Part shown: piece after piece, positions 29,745-37,807 of the stretch
Position numbering within the stretch: position 1 is the stretch's first letter
Layout of the letters: each line of letters begins with the position of its first letter
Assembly: GCF_012999535.1 (NCBI RefSeq)
Contig: NZ_JABBWV010000009.1
Coordinates: 124,001 to 188,000 of the forward strand
Reading direction: 5' to 3'
Length of the DNA stretch: 64,000 nt
Origin: Microbispora sp. H11081
GTDB taxonomy: Bacteria; Actinomycetota; Actinomycetes; Streptosporangiales; Streptosporangiaceae
Position numbers and translations under genes: made by a program
The notes under the pieces: model-generated
Database searches by the model: none
Told to the model about the DNA's origin: nothing
Seen by the model: the letters and a program-made list of their open reading frames with translations, nothing else

Positions 29745-29915
29745 CCTGCAAGATCACGTACGACGTCGTCGCAGGTCGGAGGCCACGGGCCTGATTTATC
29801 GCAAGATCACGGAAGCTGGAGAGCCTGGTCACGCGGCCCTCCTGCGACAAACTGCAAGATCACGCCCGTCGAAGGGCCTGCGTATGGCCCTTTCTGCGAT
29901 TAACTGCAAGATCAC
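29745..29915 (-). repeat. Short-repeat cluster, right set (minus orientation)
   Basis: The reverse complement of the left repeat appears in full at 29843-29863, nearly in full at 29895-29915 (TGCGATTAACTGCAAGATCA+C), and as shorter copies CTGCAAGATCAC near 29746 and GCAAGATCAC at 29801-29810. The last full copy overlaps the stop codon of the PadR gene (TCA at 29912-29914). Confidence 0.9.
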
Positions 29916-30418
29916 GGCAGGTCCTCCTGGCAGCGTTCGAGCCAGTCGAGGTCGGCCTGGAGGTGGAGCATGGCCCCCTCGATGAGCAGCAGCGCGACGC
30001 GGTTGGCCGGATCGGTCTGATCGGCCAGCTCGCGGAGGTCTCTCATGAGCGCAAGGTAATGCCGTCGCTGCCGGTTCATCAAAGCCATTCGGTCGGACAA
30101 GCCGGTCATCGGGGCCAGCACGAGCTTCATGAAGAACTCGTCGCGCACCCGGGGACCCTCGGTGGGCTCCTCCACCCAGGTCTCCAGCGCCTCCCGGCCG
30201 GTGGCGGTGATGTAGTAGACCTTCTTGTTCGGCCGGTTGGCCTGCTCGACGTCGACCGAGCGGACGAAGCCGTCCTTCTCCAGCCGGCCCAGGGTCACGT
30301 AGATCTGTCCGATGTTGGGCGACGGATACGCGCTGCCGAAGATCGTCTCCAGCGCCTGTTTCAGCTCGTATCCATGGGCAGGTTCCTTCGCAAGGAGCGC
30401 CAGCAGCGACTGCCGCAC
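29912..30418 (-). CDS. PadR-family transcriptional regulator
   Basis: The 168-residue protein has an N-terminal winged helix (RQSLLALLAKEPAHGYELKQAL, YVTLGRLEKDGFVRS) and the C-terminal antiparallel helices of PadR subfamily 1 (RRHYLALMRDLRELADQ). The GTG at 30418, after GGGGGGTGGGCGC, gives the expected N-terminus; longer frames upstream are unsupported. It is first in a gene order PadR, ATPase, permease typical of PadR-repressed ABC exporters, and divergent from a sugar-binding lipoprotein gene. Confidence 0.88.
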   Translation of the reverse strand: MRQSLLALLAKEPAHGYELKQALETIFGSAYPSPNIGQIYVTLGRLEKDGFVRSVDVEQANRPNKKVYYITATGREALETWVEEPTEGPRVRDEFFMKLVLAPMTGLSDRMALMNRQRRHYLALMRDLRELADQTDPANRVALLLIEGAMLHLQADLDWLERCQEDLP

Positions 30419-30554
30419 GCGCCCACCCCCCAAGCCGTATCGAGCAGTTATCGGAGCGTTACGAGCCAATCCGTTGACGCTCACATTATCGCTATGCATA
30501 ACATGCATGCACTTACCTAACACGTATGTAACCACCTCTTCATACGGAGGCCAC
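30419..30554. promoter_or_regulatory. Divergent PadR / sugar-importer promoter region
   Basis: AT-rich relative to its surroundings. TTGACG (30474-30479) with CATAAC 17 nt later is a possible plus-strand promoter. Overlapping self-complementary ATGCAT elements (30494-30509) form a plausible PadR-type operator. GGAGG precedes the plus-strand ATG. Confidence 0.45.
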
Positions 30555-31817
30555 ATGGTTCGCCGAGTTCTCGTCGTCCTGGCCACCTTCCTGGTGGCCG
30601 GGTGCACGGGGCTCGCGGACACCGGCACCGACTCCGCCGTGGGCAGCGACGGCACCGGGCCGATCACACTGGCGATCGGCAGGGACACCACCGCCTACCT
30701 CCGCCCACTGCTGGACCGGTGGAACCAGGCACACCCGGACGAACCGGTGTCGCTGCTCGAACTGCCCGAGGCGGCGGACGAGCAGCGCGCCCAGATGGTG
30801 GCCAACCTGCAGGCGCGCAACGACGTGTACGACGTGCTCGCGCTCGACGTGATGTGGACGGCCGAGTTCGCCGACGCCGGTTGGATAGCGCCGCTCGACC
30901 GCAGCCTGTTCCCCCTGGACAAGCTGCTCAAGGGCGTCGCGGACACCGCCATCTACCGCGACAGGCTGTGGGCCGCGCCTTACACCAGCAACGCCGGCCT
31001 GCTCTACTACCGGTCGGACATCCTGAAGAAGGAGCACCTGAAGCCGCCCAAGACCTGGGCGGAGTTGCGCGAGCAGGCCACGCGCCTGAGCGCGAAGTAT
31101 CGCATCGGAGGATATGCCGGACAGTTCCTGCCGTACGAGGGGCTGACCGTCAACTTCGCCGAGGCCGTCCAGTCGGCGGGCGGGTCGATCCTCAGCCCGG
31201 ACGCCCGCACGGTCACGCTGGACCTCGGCAGCGCGCGGGCCGCGCTCGGCTTCCTGGTCGGCGGCGTCAAGGAGGGGTGGATCCCCCGCGAGGCGCTGAC
31301 GTACAAGGAGGAGGAGTCCCGGCTCGCGTTCCAGGAGGGGCGGCTGCTGTTCGCCCGCAACTGGCCCCACGCGTACGGACCCGCCGCCCACTCGAAACTG
31401 GCCGGGAAGTTCTCGGTGACCCGGCTGCCGGGCCTGAACGGGCCCGGATCCAGTTCGCTGGGCGGCTACAACCTCGCCATCAGCGCCTTCTCGAAGCGGC
31501 AGAAGTCGGCACTCGACTTCATCCGCTACTTCACCGGACGGGACAACGAGCGCCTCGTGCTCACCGAAGGCTCGTTCCCCCCGGTATGGGCGGACCTGTA
31601 CGACGACCCCGAGCTCATCGAACGGTTCCCGTACCTGCCCGTGCTCAAGGAGGCCATCATGTCGGCCCGGCCGAGGCCGGTCACGGCCGACTACAACCAG
31701 GTCAGCCTGCTGATCTCCAGCGCCGTTTCCGGCGCGCTCACTCTCGCCACACCCGTAGACGAAACCGTCGCCGACCTCAAACAAGGGCTCGGCGAGGTCA
31801 TCCAGCCCGGAGGCTAG
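30555..31817 (+). CDS. Sugar ABC transporter substrate-binding lipoprotein
   Basis: The 420-residue family-1 solute-binding protein has a lipoprotein signal peptide ending in the lipobox LVAGC (Cys ~17). Binding-protein features include VYDVLALDVMWTAEFADAGW and the hinge-region APYTSNAGLLYYRSDIL. Likely ligand is an alpha-glucoside such as trehalose or maltose, inferred from the family and neighbours. The ATG at 30555 follows ACGGAGGCCAC. It is first in a four-gene importer operon, two bases before the next gene, which encodes a second binding protein. Confidence 0.88.
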   Translation: MVRRVLVVLATFLVAGCTGLADTGTDSAVGSDGTGPITLAIGRDTTAYLRPLLDRWNQAHPDEPVSLLELPEAADEQRAQMVANLQARNDVYDVLALDVMWTAEFADAGWIAPLDRSLFPLDKLLKGVADTAIYRDRLWAAPYTSNAGLLYYRSDILKKEHLKPPKTWAELREQATRLSAKYRIGGYAGQFLPYEGLTVNFAEAVQSAGGSILSPDARTVTLDLGSARAALGFLVGGVKEGWIPREALTYKEEESRLAFQEGRLLFARNWPHAYGPAAHSKLAGKFSVTRLPGLNGPGSSSLGGYNLAISAFSKRQKSALDFIRYFTGRDNERLVLTEGSFPPVWADLYDDPELIERFPYLPVLKEAIMSARPRPVTADYNQVSLLISSAVSGALTLATPVDETVADLKQGLGEVIQPGG

Positions 31818-31819
31818 AT

Positions 31820-33151
31820 ATGCGCAAACTCCCCCCGATCATGGTCGCCTGCCTCGCCCTCGCCGCGGCCGCCGCGTGCGGCAGCGACTCCGGCTCCGGC
31901 ACCGGCAGCGAGCCGGCGGCCCAGGGCAGCGCCTCGGCCGCCGGCGGCGCCAAGCCGCTGGAGGGCGAGAAGATCGAGGTCGCCGCGAAGTGGACCGGCG
32001 ACGAGCAGACCAACTTCGAGAAGGTGCTCAAGGCGTTCGAGGAGAAGACGGGCGCGAAGGTCACCTACGCCTCCACCGGTGAGGACACCGGCGCCTACCT
32101 CGGCCCCCGCATCCAGGGCGGCAACCCGCCGGACGTCGCGATCCTCCCCCAGCCGGGCCTCGTGCAGCAGTACGCCGACGAGAACGCGCTCAAGCCGCTG
32201 TCCGCCGAGGTGCAGGCGCAGATCGACCAGAACTACACGCCGTACTGGAAGGAGCTCGGCTCGGCCAAGGGCCAGGTGTACGGCGTGCTCGTCAAGGCGG
32301 CGCACAAGTCGCTGGTCTGGTACCGCCAGTCGGCCTTCGACGACGCCGGGGTGCAGCCCGCGGCGACCTGGGACGACCTGATCAAGAGCGCCCAGACGCT
32401 GTCGGACTCGGGCGTCGCGCCGTTCGCGCTGTGCGGCGCCTCCGGCTGGACGCTGACCGACCTGTTCGAGAACGTCTACCTCTCCACCGCGGGCCCGGAG
32501 AACTACGACAAGCTCGCCAAGCACGAGATCCCCTGGACCGACGACTCGGTCAAGACCGCCCTGGAGAAGATGGCCCAGATCTTCGGCAAGAAGGAGCTCA
32601 TGCTCGGCGGCTCGTCCGGCGCGCTGCAGACCGACTTCCCGACCTGTGTCACCCAGGTGTACGGCCAGAAGAAGGCCGCGATGGTCATCGAGGCCGACTT
32701 CGTCGCCGCGTCCGTCGGCCAGTCGGGCGCCAAGGTCGGCGAAGAGGCGCAGATCATGCCCTTCCCGAAGGCGGGCGACACCGCCCCGGTCGTCCTCGGC
32801 GGCGACGTCGCGGTGGCGATGAAGGAGTCCAAGGGCGCGCAGGCCCTGCTGGAGTACCTGGCTTCCAAGGAGGGCGGCGAGGTCTGGGCCAAGCAGCCGG
32901 GCTACCTGTCCCCCAACCGCAACGTCTCGCCCGACAACTACCCCGACGACCTGACCAAGCAGCTCGCTCAGACGATCATCTCGGCCGGTGAGTCGGTGCG
33001 GTACGACATATCCGACCTGGCGCCCAGCGCCTTCGGCGGCACGGACGGCAAGGGCGAGTGGAAGCAGCTGCAGGACTTCCTCCGCAACCCCTCCGACGTG
33101 AAGGGCGCGCAGGAGAAGCTCGAGGCGGACGCCGCCAAGGCCTTCAAGTAA
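31820..33151 (+). CDS. Second sugar ABC transporter substrate-binding lipoprotein
   Basis: The 443-residue solute-binding protein has lipobox AAAAC (Cys ~20) and a Ser/Gly-rich linker, then a binding fold (VLKAFEEKTGAKVTY, DVAILPQPGLVQQYAD, KSLVWYRQSAFDDAG). It resembles the AglE alpha-glucoside-binding proteins of actinomycetes. The start ATG lies two bases after the previous stop, with GGAGG inside the previous gene's end. Two different binding proteins for a single permease pair suggest a broadened ligand range. Confidence 0.88.
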   Translation: MRKLPPIMVACLALAAAAACGSDSGSGTGSEPAAQGSASAAGGAKPLEGEKIEVAAKWTGDEQTNFEKVLKAFEEKTGAKVTYASTGEDTGAYLGPRIQGGNPPDVAILPQPGLVQQYADENALKPLSAEVQAQIDQNYTPYWKELGSAKGQVYGVLVKAAHKSLVWYRQSAFDDAGVQPAATWDDLIKSAQTLSDSGVAPFALCGASGWTLTDLFENVYLSTAGPENYDKLAKHEIPWTDDSVKTALEKMAQIFGKKELMLGGSSGALQTDFPTCVTQVYGQKKAAMVIEADFVAASVGQSGAKVGEEAQIMPFPKAGDTAPVVLGGDVAVAMKESKGAQALLEYLASKEGGEVWAKQPGYLSPNRNVSPDNYPDDLTKQLAQTIISAGESVRYDISDLAPSAFGGTDGKGEWKQLQDFLRNPSDVKGAQEKLEADAAKAFK

Positions 33152-33163
33152 AGGAAGACGGCC

Positions 33164-34810
33164 GTGACCGAACGGTTGAACGGCCCGCAGGTCCCCGGCG
33201 GCGACTCCGCCGCCGGGCCCTCCTCCGGCCCGCGCGAAACCCCTGCGGATCCTTCCCTCGCCCCCTCGGCAGCCGGCGACTCCACCGGCTCACCGGACTC
33301 CTCCGCCGAGGCGGACCCTGAGCCCGTCGCCCCGGAACCCGCCGCCTCAGAGCCCGCCGTCTCAAAGGCGACCGCCTCGGAACCCGCCGCGGCCGACACG
33401 GTGGCGACCGCGGACGAACCGCCCGCCGGCCCGGTGGCGGCCGGATACCCGACGGCGGCGCCGCCCGGCGCGGTCGCGCCCGCGGCCACAGCCGGTGGCA
33501 CGGCGGATGGCACGGCGAAGGCGCCCGTACGGCTCACCCCGTCGCCGAGGCTGGCGGTGCTGTTCCTGCTGCCCGCCATCCTGCTGATGGCCGCGTGGAT
33601 GATCTACCCGGTCATCTACTCGATCTGGCGCAGCCTCTACGACGCCACCGGCGACCGCTTCGTCGGACTGAGCAACTACCTGTCGATCTTCACCGACTCC
33701 TCGACGCTCACCACGATCAGGAACAACATCATCTGGGTCGTGGTGGCCCCGGTCATCGTCACCGCGCTCGGCCTGATCTTCGCGGTGCTCACCGAACGCA
33801 TCCGGTGGTCCACCGCGTTCAAGCTCGTGCTCTTCATGCCGATGGCCGTCTCCCTGCTCGCGGCCGGAGTCATCTTCCGCCTCGTCTACGAGCAGGACCC
33901 GGACAAGGGCGTCGCCAACGCCGTCATCACCACCGTCCACGACGCGTTCTCCTCCAGCGCCGGTTATCCCGGCGCCCGGCCCCGGGAGAACGACCAGGCG
34001 CCCGCGGTGCTGCGAGACGGCGCGGTGGTGACGCGGCAGCAGGCCCAGCCGGGCACGCCGGTGCTCATCCCGCTCGTCGGCCTCGGCCAGGACGTGGTGA
34101 AGGACGCCGCGCCCGCCAAGGCCGCGCCCGGCGGCGACGGCCTGAGCGGCACGGTCTGGCTCGACGTGGTCCGCGGCGGCGGTGGCACGCTCAACCAGAT
34201 CGACCCGCAGGAGAAGGGTCTGGCCGGCATCACGGTCGAGGCGGTCTCCGGGGGCGCGGTCAAGGCGACGACCGAGACCGCCGCCGACGGCACCTTCCGC
34301 TTCTCCGGCCTGCCCGCCGGCTCCTACGAGGTACGGCTGCCGCAGGACAACTTCACGGCGGCGTTCAACGGCCTGACCTGGCTCGGCCCGTCGCTGATCA
34401 CCCCCGCGATCATCGGCGCGTACATCTGGGTGTGGGCCGGGTTCGCGATGGTGCTGATCGCGGCCGGACTGTCGGCGATCCCCCGCGACGCCCTGGAGGC
34501 GGCCCGGATCGACGGCGCGACCGAGTGGCAGGTGTTCCGCAAGATCACCGTGCCGCTGCTGTCGCCGGTGCTGCTCGTCGTCTTCGTCACCATGATCATC
34601 AATGTGCTCAAGGTCTTCGACCTGGTGTTCATCATCGCCCCCGGGTCCGTGCAGCCCCAGGCCAACGTGATCGCGCTGGAGATGTGGCGCGTCTCGTTCG
34701 GCGGCGGAGGCAACCAGGGCATGGGTAGCGCGTTGTCCATCTTCCTGCTCCTCCTGGTGGTGCCGTTCATGATCTTCAACATCCGCCGGTTCAGGAGGGA
34801 CGAGGGATGA
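33164..34810 (+). CDS. Alpha-glucoside-type ABC permease (MalF-like) with inserted Cna-B-like domain
   Basis: The 548-residue permease begins with ~120 disordered Ala/Pro/Glu-rich residues. Helices 1-3 follow (TM1 LAVLFLLPAILLMAAWMIYP near 130). A long extracytoplasmic loop (~255-405) contains a Cna-B/SdrD-like beta domain at about 326-395 (LSGTVWLDV ... GLAGITVEAV ... ADGTFRFSGLPAGSYEVRLP). The remaining helices carry the EAA motif EAARIDGATEWQVFRKI. The loop occupies the position of the MalF P2 loop, which contacts the binding protein. The GTG start follows AAGGAAGAC. Confidence 0.87.
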   Translation: MTERLNGPQVPGGDSAAGPSSGPRETPADPSLAPSAAGDSTGSPDSSAEADPEPVAPEPAASEPAVSKATASEPAAADTVATADEPPAGPVAAGYPTAAPPGAVAPAATAGGTADGTAKAPVRLTPSPRLAVLFLLPAILLMAAWMIYPVIYSIWRSLYDATGDRFVGLSNYLSIFTDSSTLTTIRNNIIWVVVAPVIVTALGLIFAVLTERIRWSTAFKLVLFMPMAVSLLAAGVIFRLVYEQDPDKGVANAVITTVHDAFSSSAGYPGARPRENDQAPAVLRDGAVVTRQQAQPGTPVLIPLVGLGQDVVKDAAPAKAAPGGDGLSGTVWLDVVRGGGGTLNQIDPQEKGLAGITVEAVSGGAVKATTETAADGTFRFSGLPAGSYEVRLPQDNFTAAFNGLTWLGPSLITPAIIGAYIWVWAGFAMVLIAAGLSAIPRDALEAARIDGATEWQVFRKITVPLLSPVLLVVFVTMIINVLKVFDLVFIIAPGSVQPQANVIALEMWRVSFGGGGNQGMGSALSIFLLLLVVPFMIFNIRRFRRDEG

Positions 34811-35694
34811 CGACCCTGGCCGAACCCCGGCACGCGCGGCCGGTCTCCCGCGGCCTGATCACGCGGGTGACCGACCGCCTCGGCAGCGGTGTGGTGCAGA
34901 TCTTCATGATCCTCATCGCGCTGTTCTGGCTGCTCCCGACCCTGGGCCTGCTGGTGGTGTCGCTGCGCGGCGAGACGGAGAACAACTCCTCCGGCTGGTG
35001 GACGCTGCTCACCAAGCCGGCGCAGATCACGTTCGAGAACTACTCGAACCTCCTCGCGTCGGGCTTCAGCTCGTCGTTCTGGAACACGGTGCTGATCACG
35101 GTGCCCGCGACCCTGCTGGTCATCGGCATCGCGGCCATGGCGGGGTACGCGTTCGCCTGGATCGAGTTCCCCGGCAGGGACACGGTGTTCCTGGTGGTCA
35201 TCGCCCTGCTGGTCGTCCCGGTGCAGATCGCGCTGATCCCCATTGCCAAGATGTACGGATTCCTCGGGATCTTCGGCTCGATCGTCGGGGTGGTGCTGTT
35301 CCACGTGGCGTTCGGCCTGCCGTTCGCCATCTTCCTGCTGCGCAACTTCTTCGTGGGCATCCCGCGCGAGCTGCTTGAGGCGGCGCGGATGGACGGCGCG
35401 CCGGAGTGGCGGATCTTCGCCACGGTGGTGTTCCCGCTGGCCAAGCCCGCGATCGCGTCACTCGGGATCTTCCAGTTCCTGTGGGTGTGGAACGACCTGC
35501 TCGTCGCGCTGGTGTTCGCCGACACCGACAACCAGCCGATGACGAAGGCGCTGCAATCCCAGATGCGACAGTTCGGCACCAACGTGGACATCCTCGCGCC
35601 TGGCGCGTTCCTGTCGCTCATCATCCCGCTGGTGCTGTTCTTCGCCTTCCAGCGTTACTTCGTGCAGGGCCTGCTCGCGGGCTCGGTGAAGTGA
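34807..35694 (+). CDS. Sugar ABC transporter permease (MalG-like)
   Basis: The 295-residue permease has six predicted helices and the EAA-loop motif [20 protein letters not shown] near residue 197, which docks the ATPase. The ATG overlaps the stop of the preceding permease (ATGA), so the two subunits are coupled. No ATP-binding gene follows; the operon probably shares the multitask ATPase MsiK encoded elsewhere, as known for several actinomycete sugar importers. Confidence 0.9.
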   Translation: MTTLAEPRHARPVSRGLITRVTDRLGSGVVQIFMILIALFWLLPTLGLLVVSLRGETENNSSGWWTLLTKPAQITFENYSNLLASGFSSSFWNTVLITVPATLLVIGIAAMAGYAFAWIEFPGRDTVFLVVIALLVVPVQIALIPIAKMYGFLGIFGSIVGVVLFHVAFGLPFAIFLLRNFFVGIPRELLEAARMDGAPEWRIFATVVFPLAKPAIASLGIFQFLWVWNDLLVALVFADTDNQPMTKALQSQMRQFGTNVDILAPGAFLSLIIPLVLFFAFQRYFVQGLLAGSVK

Positions 35695-35700
35695 CGGCCA

Positions 35701-35731
35701 GGAGACCCCGGACCATCGTTCCGGGGTCTCC
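35701..35731 (+). terminator. Strong terminator of the sugar-importer operon
   Basis: GGAGACCCCGGA (35701-35712) pairs perfectly with TCCGGGGTCTCC (35720-35731) across a 7-nt loop, 6 nt after the permease stop. Confidence 0.85.
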
Positions 35732-35791
35732 CGCATCACCGCGGCCACCACGGGAAATGTCCCGTCTGTGGCAGACGGTGCCGAGAGGACG

Positions 35792-35828
35792 TCGGATGCC
35801 CGCTTTACGGGGGTAAGCGGGCATCCGA
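35792..35828 (+). terminator. Second terminator hairpin before ung
   Basis: TCGGATGCCCGCTT (35792-35805) pairs with AAGCGGGCATCCGA (35815-35828), followed by TCTTT. It insulates ung from the importer operon, or could act as an attenuator for upstream read-through. Confidence 0.75.
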
Positions 35829-35881
35829 TCTTTCCCCCGCCGGGCCGTACGGGGGCGGAAAAGCCGATAGAGTCCGCGGAC

Positions 35882-36562
35882 ATGTCAGGACGTCCGTTGC
35901 ACGAACTCGTGGAAGCCGGATGGGCCGAGGCCCTCGCACCCGTGGCCGGGCGGATCGCCGCCATGGGCGACTTCCTCAGGCAGGAGATCGCGGAAGGCCG
36001 CCAGTACCTCCCGGCGGGCAACAACGTGCTCCGTGCGTTCAGCCAGCCGCTGAGCGAGGTCCGGGTGCTGATCGTCGGCCAGGACCCCTACCCCACCCCC
36101 GGCCATCCCGTCGGCCTGAGCTTCTCCGTGGCCCCCGACGTACGGCCGCTGCCGGGCAGCCTGGTCAACATCTTCAAGGAGTACATGGCCGACCTCGGCC
36201 ATCCCACGCCGCCCTCGAACGGCGACCTCACCCCTTGGACCGAGCAGGGCGTGCTGCTGCTCAACAGGGTGCTGACGGTGATGCCGGGCAAGCCGGCCTC
36301 TCACCGGGGCAAGGGGTGGGAAGAGGTGACCGAGCAGGCCATCAAGGCGCTGGCCGCGCGTGGTGGACCGCTCGTGGCGATCCTGTGGGGCCGCGACGCC
36401 CGCAACCTGCGGCCCATGCTCGGGGACGTGCCGTGCATCGAGTCCGCCCACCCCAGCCCGCTGTCCGCGCGCAGCGGATTCTTCGGCTCTCGTCCGTTCA
36501 GCCGGGCGAACGCGCTGCTGGAACAGCAGGGCGGGACGCCGGTCGAGTGGAAACTGCCGTAA
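35882..36562 (+). CDS. ung: Uracil-DNA glycosylase (family 1)
   Basis: Removes uracil from DNA, starting base-excision repair. The 226-residue protein has the catalytic water-activating motif [17 protein letters not shown] near residue 67 and the DNA-intercalation motif SAHPSPLSA near residue 190. The ATG at 35882 is the family start; the frame opens earlier but upstream is a terminator hairpin. TAGAGT at 35868-35873 stands 8 nt before the ATG with no clear Shine-Dalgarno sequence, suggesting a leaderless mRNA. Confidence 0.95.
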   Translation: MSGRPLHELVEAGWAEALAPVAGRIAAMGDFLRQEIAEGRQYLPAGNNVLRAFSQPLSEVRVLIVGQDPYPTPGHPVGLSFSVAPDVRPLPGSLVNIFKEYMADLGHPTPPSNGDLTPWTEQGVLLLNRVLTVMPGKPASHRGKGWEEVTEQAIKALAARGGPLVAILWGRDARNLRPMLGDVPCIESAHPSPLSARSGFFGSRPFSRANALLEQQGGTPVEWKLP

Positions 36563-36586
36563 CGGCTAGCCGATAGGATCACCACC

Positions 36587-36937
36587 ATGAGCGATGGAAC
36601 GGACACCGGTCGCTATCTGCGGCTCACCGTCGACCTGGTGGTCGAGGTCCTCGACGTCGACGCGCTGCAGGCTGCGGCGCTCGCCGAGATCCGCGACCCC
36701 GAGGCCGAACTGGACGATGCCGAACGGCAGGAGCAGATCGAGCTGGTCAACTCCGACAAGACAGGCGCGACGGCCCTGCAGTGGCTGATCGAGCCGGACC
36801 ACGTGCTCGGCCTCGTCGAGCACGTCACCGAGATCGAGCCCCGGGAGGCGATGCTCGGAGTCGAGCCGTCGGACGGGGTCCTGGAGGACGAAGACGAGGA
36901 CGACCACGACCACGACGAGCCGGGCCACATCCACTGA
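36587..36937 (+). CDS. Small acidic protein with Asp/His-rich tail
   Basis: The 116-residue protein is not assigned to a family. It has an alpha/beta-looking body (YLRLTVDLVVEVLDVDAL) and ends in a run of acidic and histidine residues, DEDEDDHDHDEPGHIH, which could bind divalent metals. It lies 24 nt after ung. TAGGAT (36574-36579) stands 7 nt before the ATG; both this gene and ung share GCCGATAG in that position, so both may be leaderless. Probably a real conserved actinomycete gene of unknown role. Confidence 0.7.
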   Translation: MSDGTDTGRYLRLTVDLVVEVLDVDALQAAALAEIRDPEAELDDAERQEQIELVNSDKTGATALQWLIEPDHVLGLVEHVTEIEPREAMLGVEPSDGVLEDEDEDDHDHDEPGHIH

Positions 36938-37121
36938 GGCTCGCGCCCGAGAGAGGGCATCGGGCCGGACCGATGATCCTCTTCGGCGGTTTCCGGCCCG
37001 CCGCTCCCGGACACGTCACCCGGTTCGGGGATCCCGGCACGGACGAGCGGTGCTGCCTCGAACGCGGCCAGGGACATGTCGACCGCCTCGCCGCATCCGC
37101 TGAGCCGCCGGTCTCCTGGGC

Positions 37122-37664
37122 TCACACCACCCGCAGCGGGTGGTGGGGTCCGGCCGGCGGCTCGACACGGATCGGGTCACCGGGCCGGACCTCGCCATCC
37201 GCGAGGACTATCCCCATGATCCCGGCCTTGCGGACGACTTCGCCGTGGTCGTCCCGGCCAAGCACGGCCTTCAGCAGCCCGTCCTGGAAGCCGTCGATCT
37301 GCAGGCAGGGGTTGCGAAGGCCCGTCACCTCGACGACGGCCGTCTCACCGAGGTGCAGCCGGGTCCCGGTGGACAAAGCCAGCAGATCGACACCCCTGGT
37401 GGTGACGTTCTCCCCCATGTCCCCCGCCCGTACGGCGAAGCCCGCCTCGCGCAACTCGTCGTGCAACTCCGCGTGGATCAGGTGCACCTGCCGCAGGTTC
37501 GGCTGACCGGGATCGCGGGCGACCCGCGACCTGTGCTTCACGGTCACCCCCGCGTGGGCGTCCCCCTCCACGCCCAGGCCGGTCAGCAGCCGGATGGACT
37601 CCAGCGGAGCCTTGCTGAAGGTGTGGGTGGCGCTGCGGCTCACCGCGGTCACTCTGCTCGTCAC
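37122..37664 (-). CDS. MOSC-domain protein
   Basis: The 180-residue protein is a stand-alone MOSC (molybdenum cofactor sulfurase C-terminal) domain, with the GVEGDAHAG motif near residue 31, GDMGENVTTRGVDL near 82, and the conserved cysteine in GLRNPCLQID near 118 that in relatives carries sulfur or contacts the molybdenum cofactor. Its closest known type is YiiM-like; the substrate cannot be read from the sequence. The GTG start follows GAGGAGGAGAC. It has no molybdenum-enzyme neighbour here. Confidence 0.85.
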   Translation of the reverse strand: MTSRVTAVSRSATHTFSKAPLESIRLLTGLGVEGDAHAGVTVKHRSRVARDPGQPNLRQVHLIHAELHDELREAGFAVRAGDMGENVTTRGVDLLALSTGTRLHLGETAVVEVTGLRNPCLQIDGFQDGLLKAVLGRDDHGEVVRKAGIMGIVLADGEVRPGDPIRVEPPAGPHHPLRVV

Positions 37665-37674
37665 GTCTCCTCCT

Positions 37675-37754
37675 CATGGTGCGAAGGCCTCATGGTGCGG
37701 CGGCCACGCGATGCAGCGGCACACGATGCGGCGGCCACATGGTGCGACGGCTCC
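37675..37754. repeat. Degenerate ~16-bp minisatellite
   Basis: Variants of CATGGTGCGGCGGCCAC recur about five times head to tail (37675, 37691, ~37708, ~37724, 37739). The array fills the spacer between the MOSC gene start and the end of the coiled-coil gene, both on the minus strand. Confidence 0.6.
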
Positions 37755-37807
37755 GATCGCCGCACGAGGGCGGCGAGGCGGTCGACGCGACAGCAAAGCG
37801 GGTTCGC

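Noticed and set aside
28768-29915. Insertion sequence or CRISPR from the repeated 21-mer
   Set aside because: No transposase frame and no regular spacing. Kept as an unexplained interspersed repeat instead.
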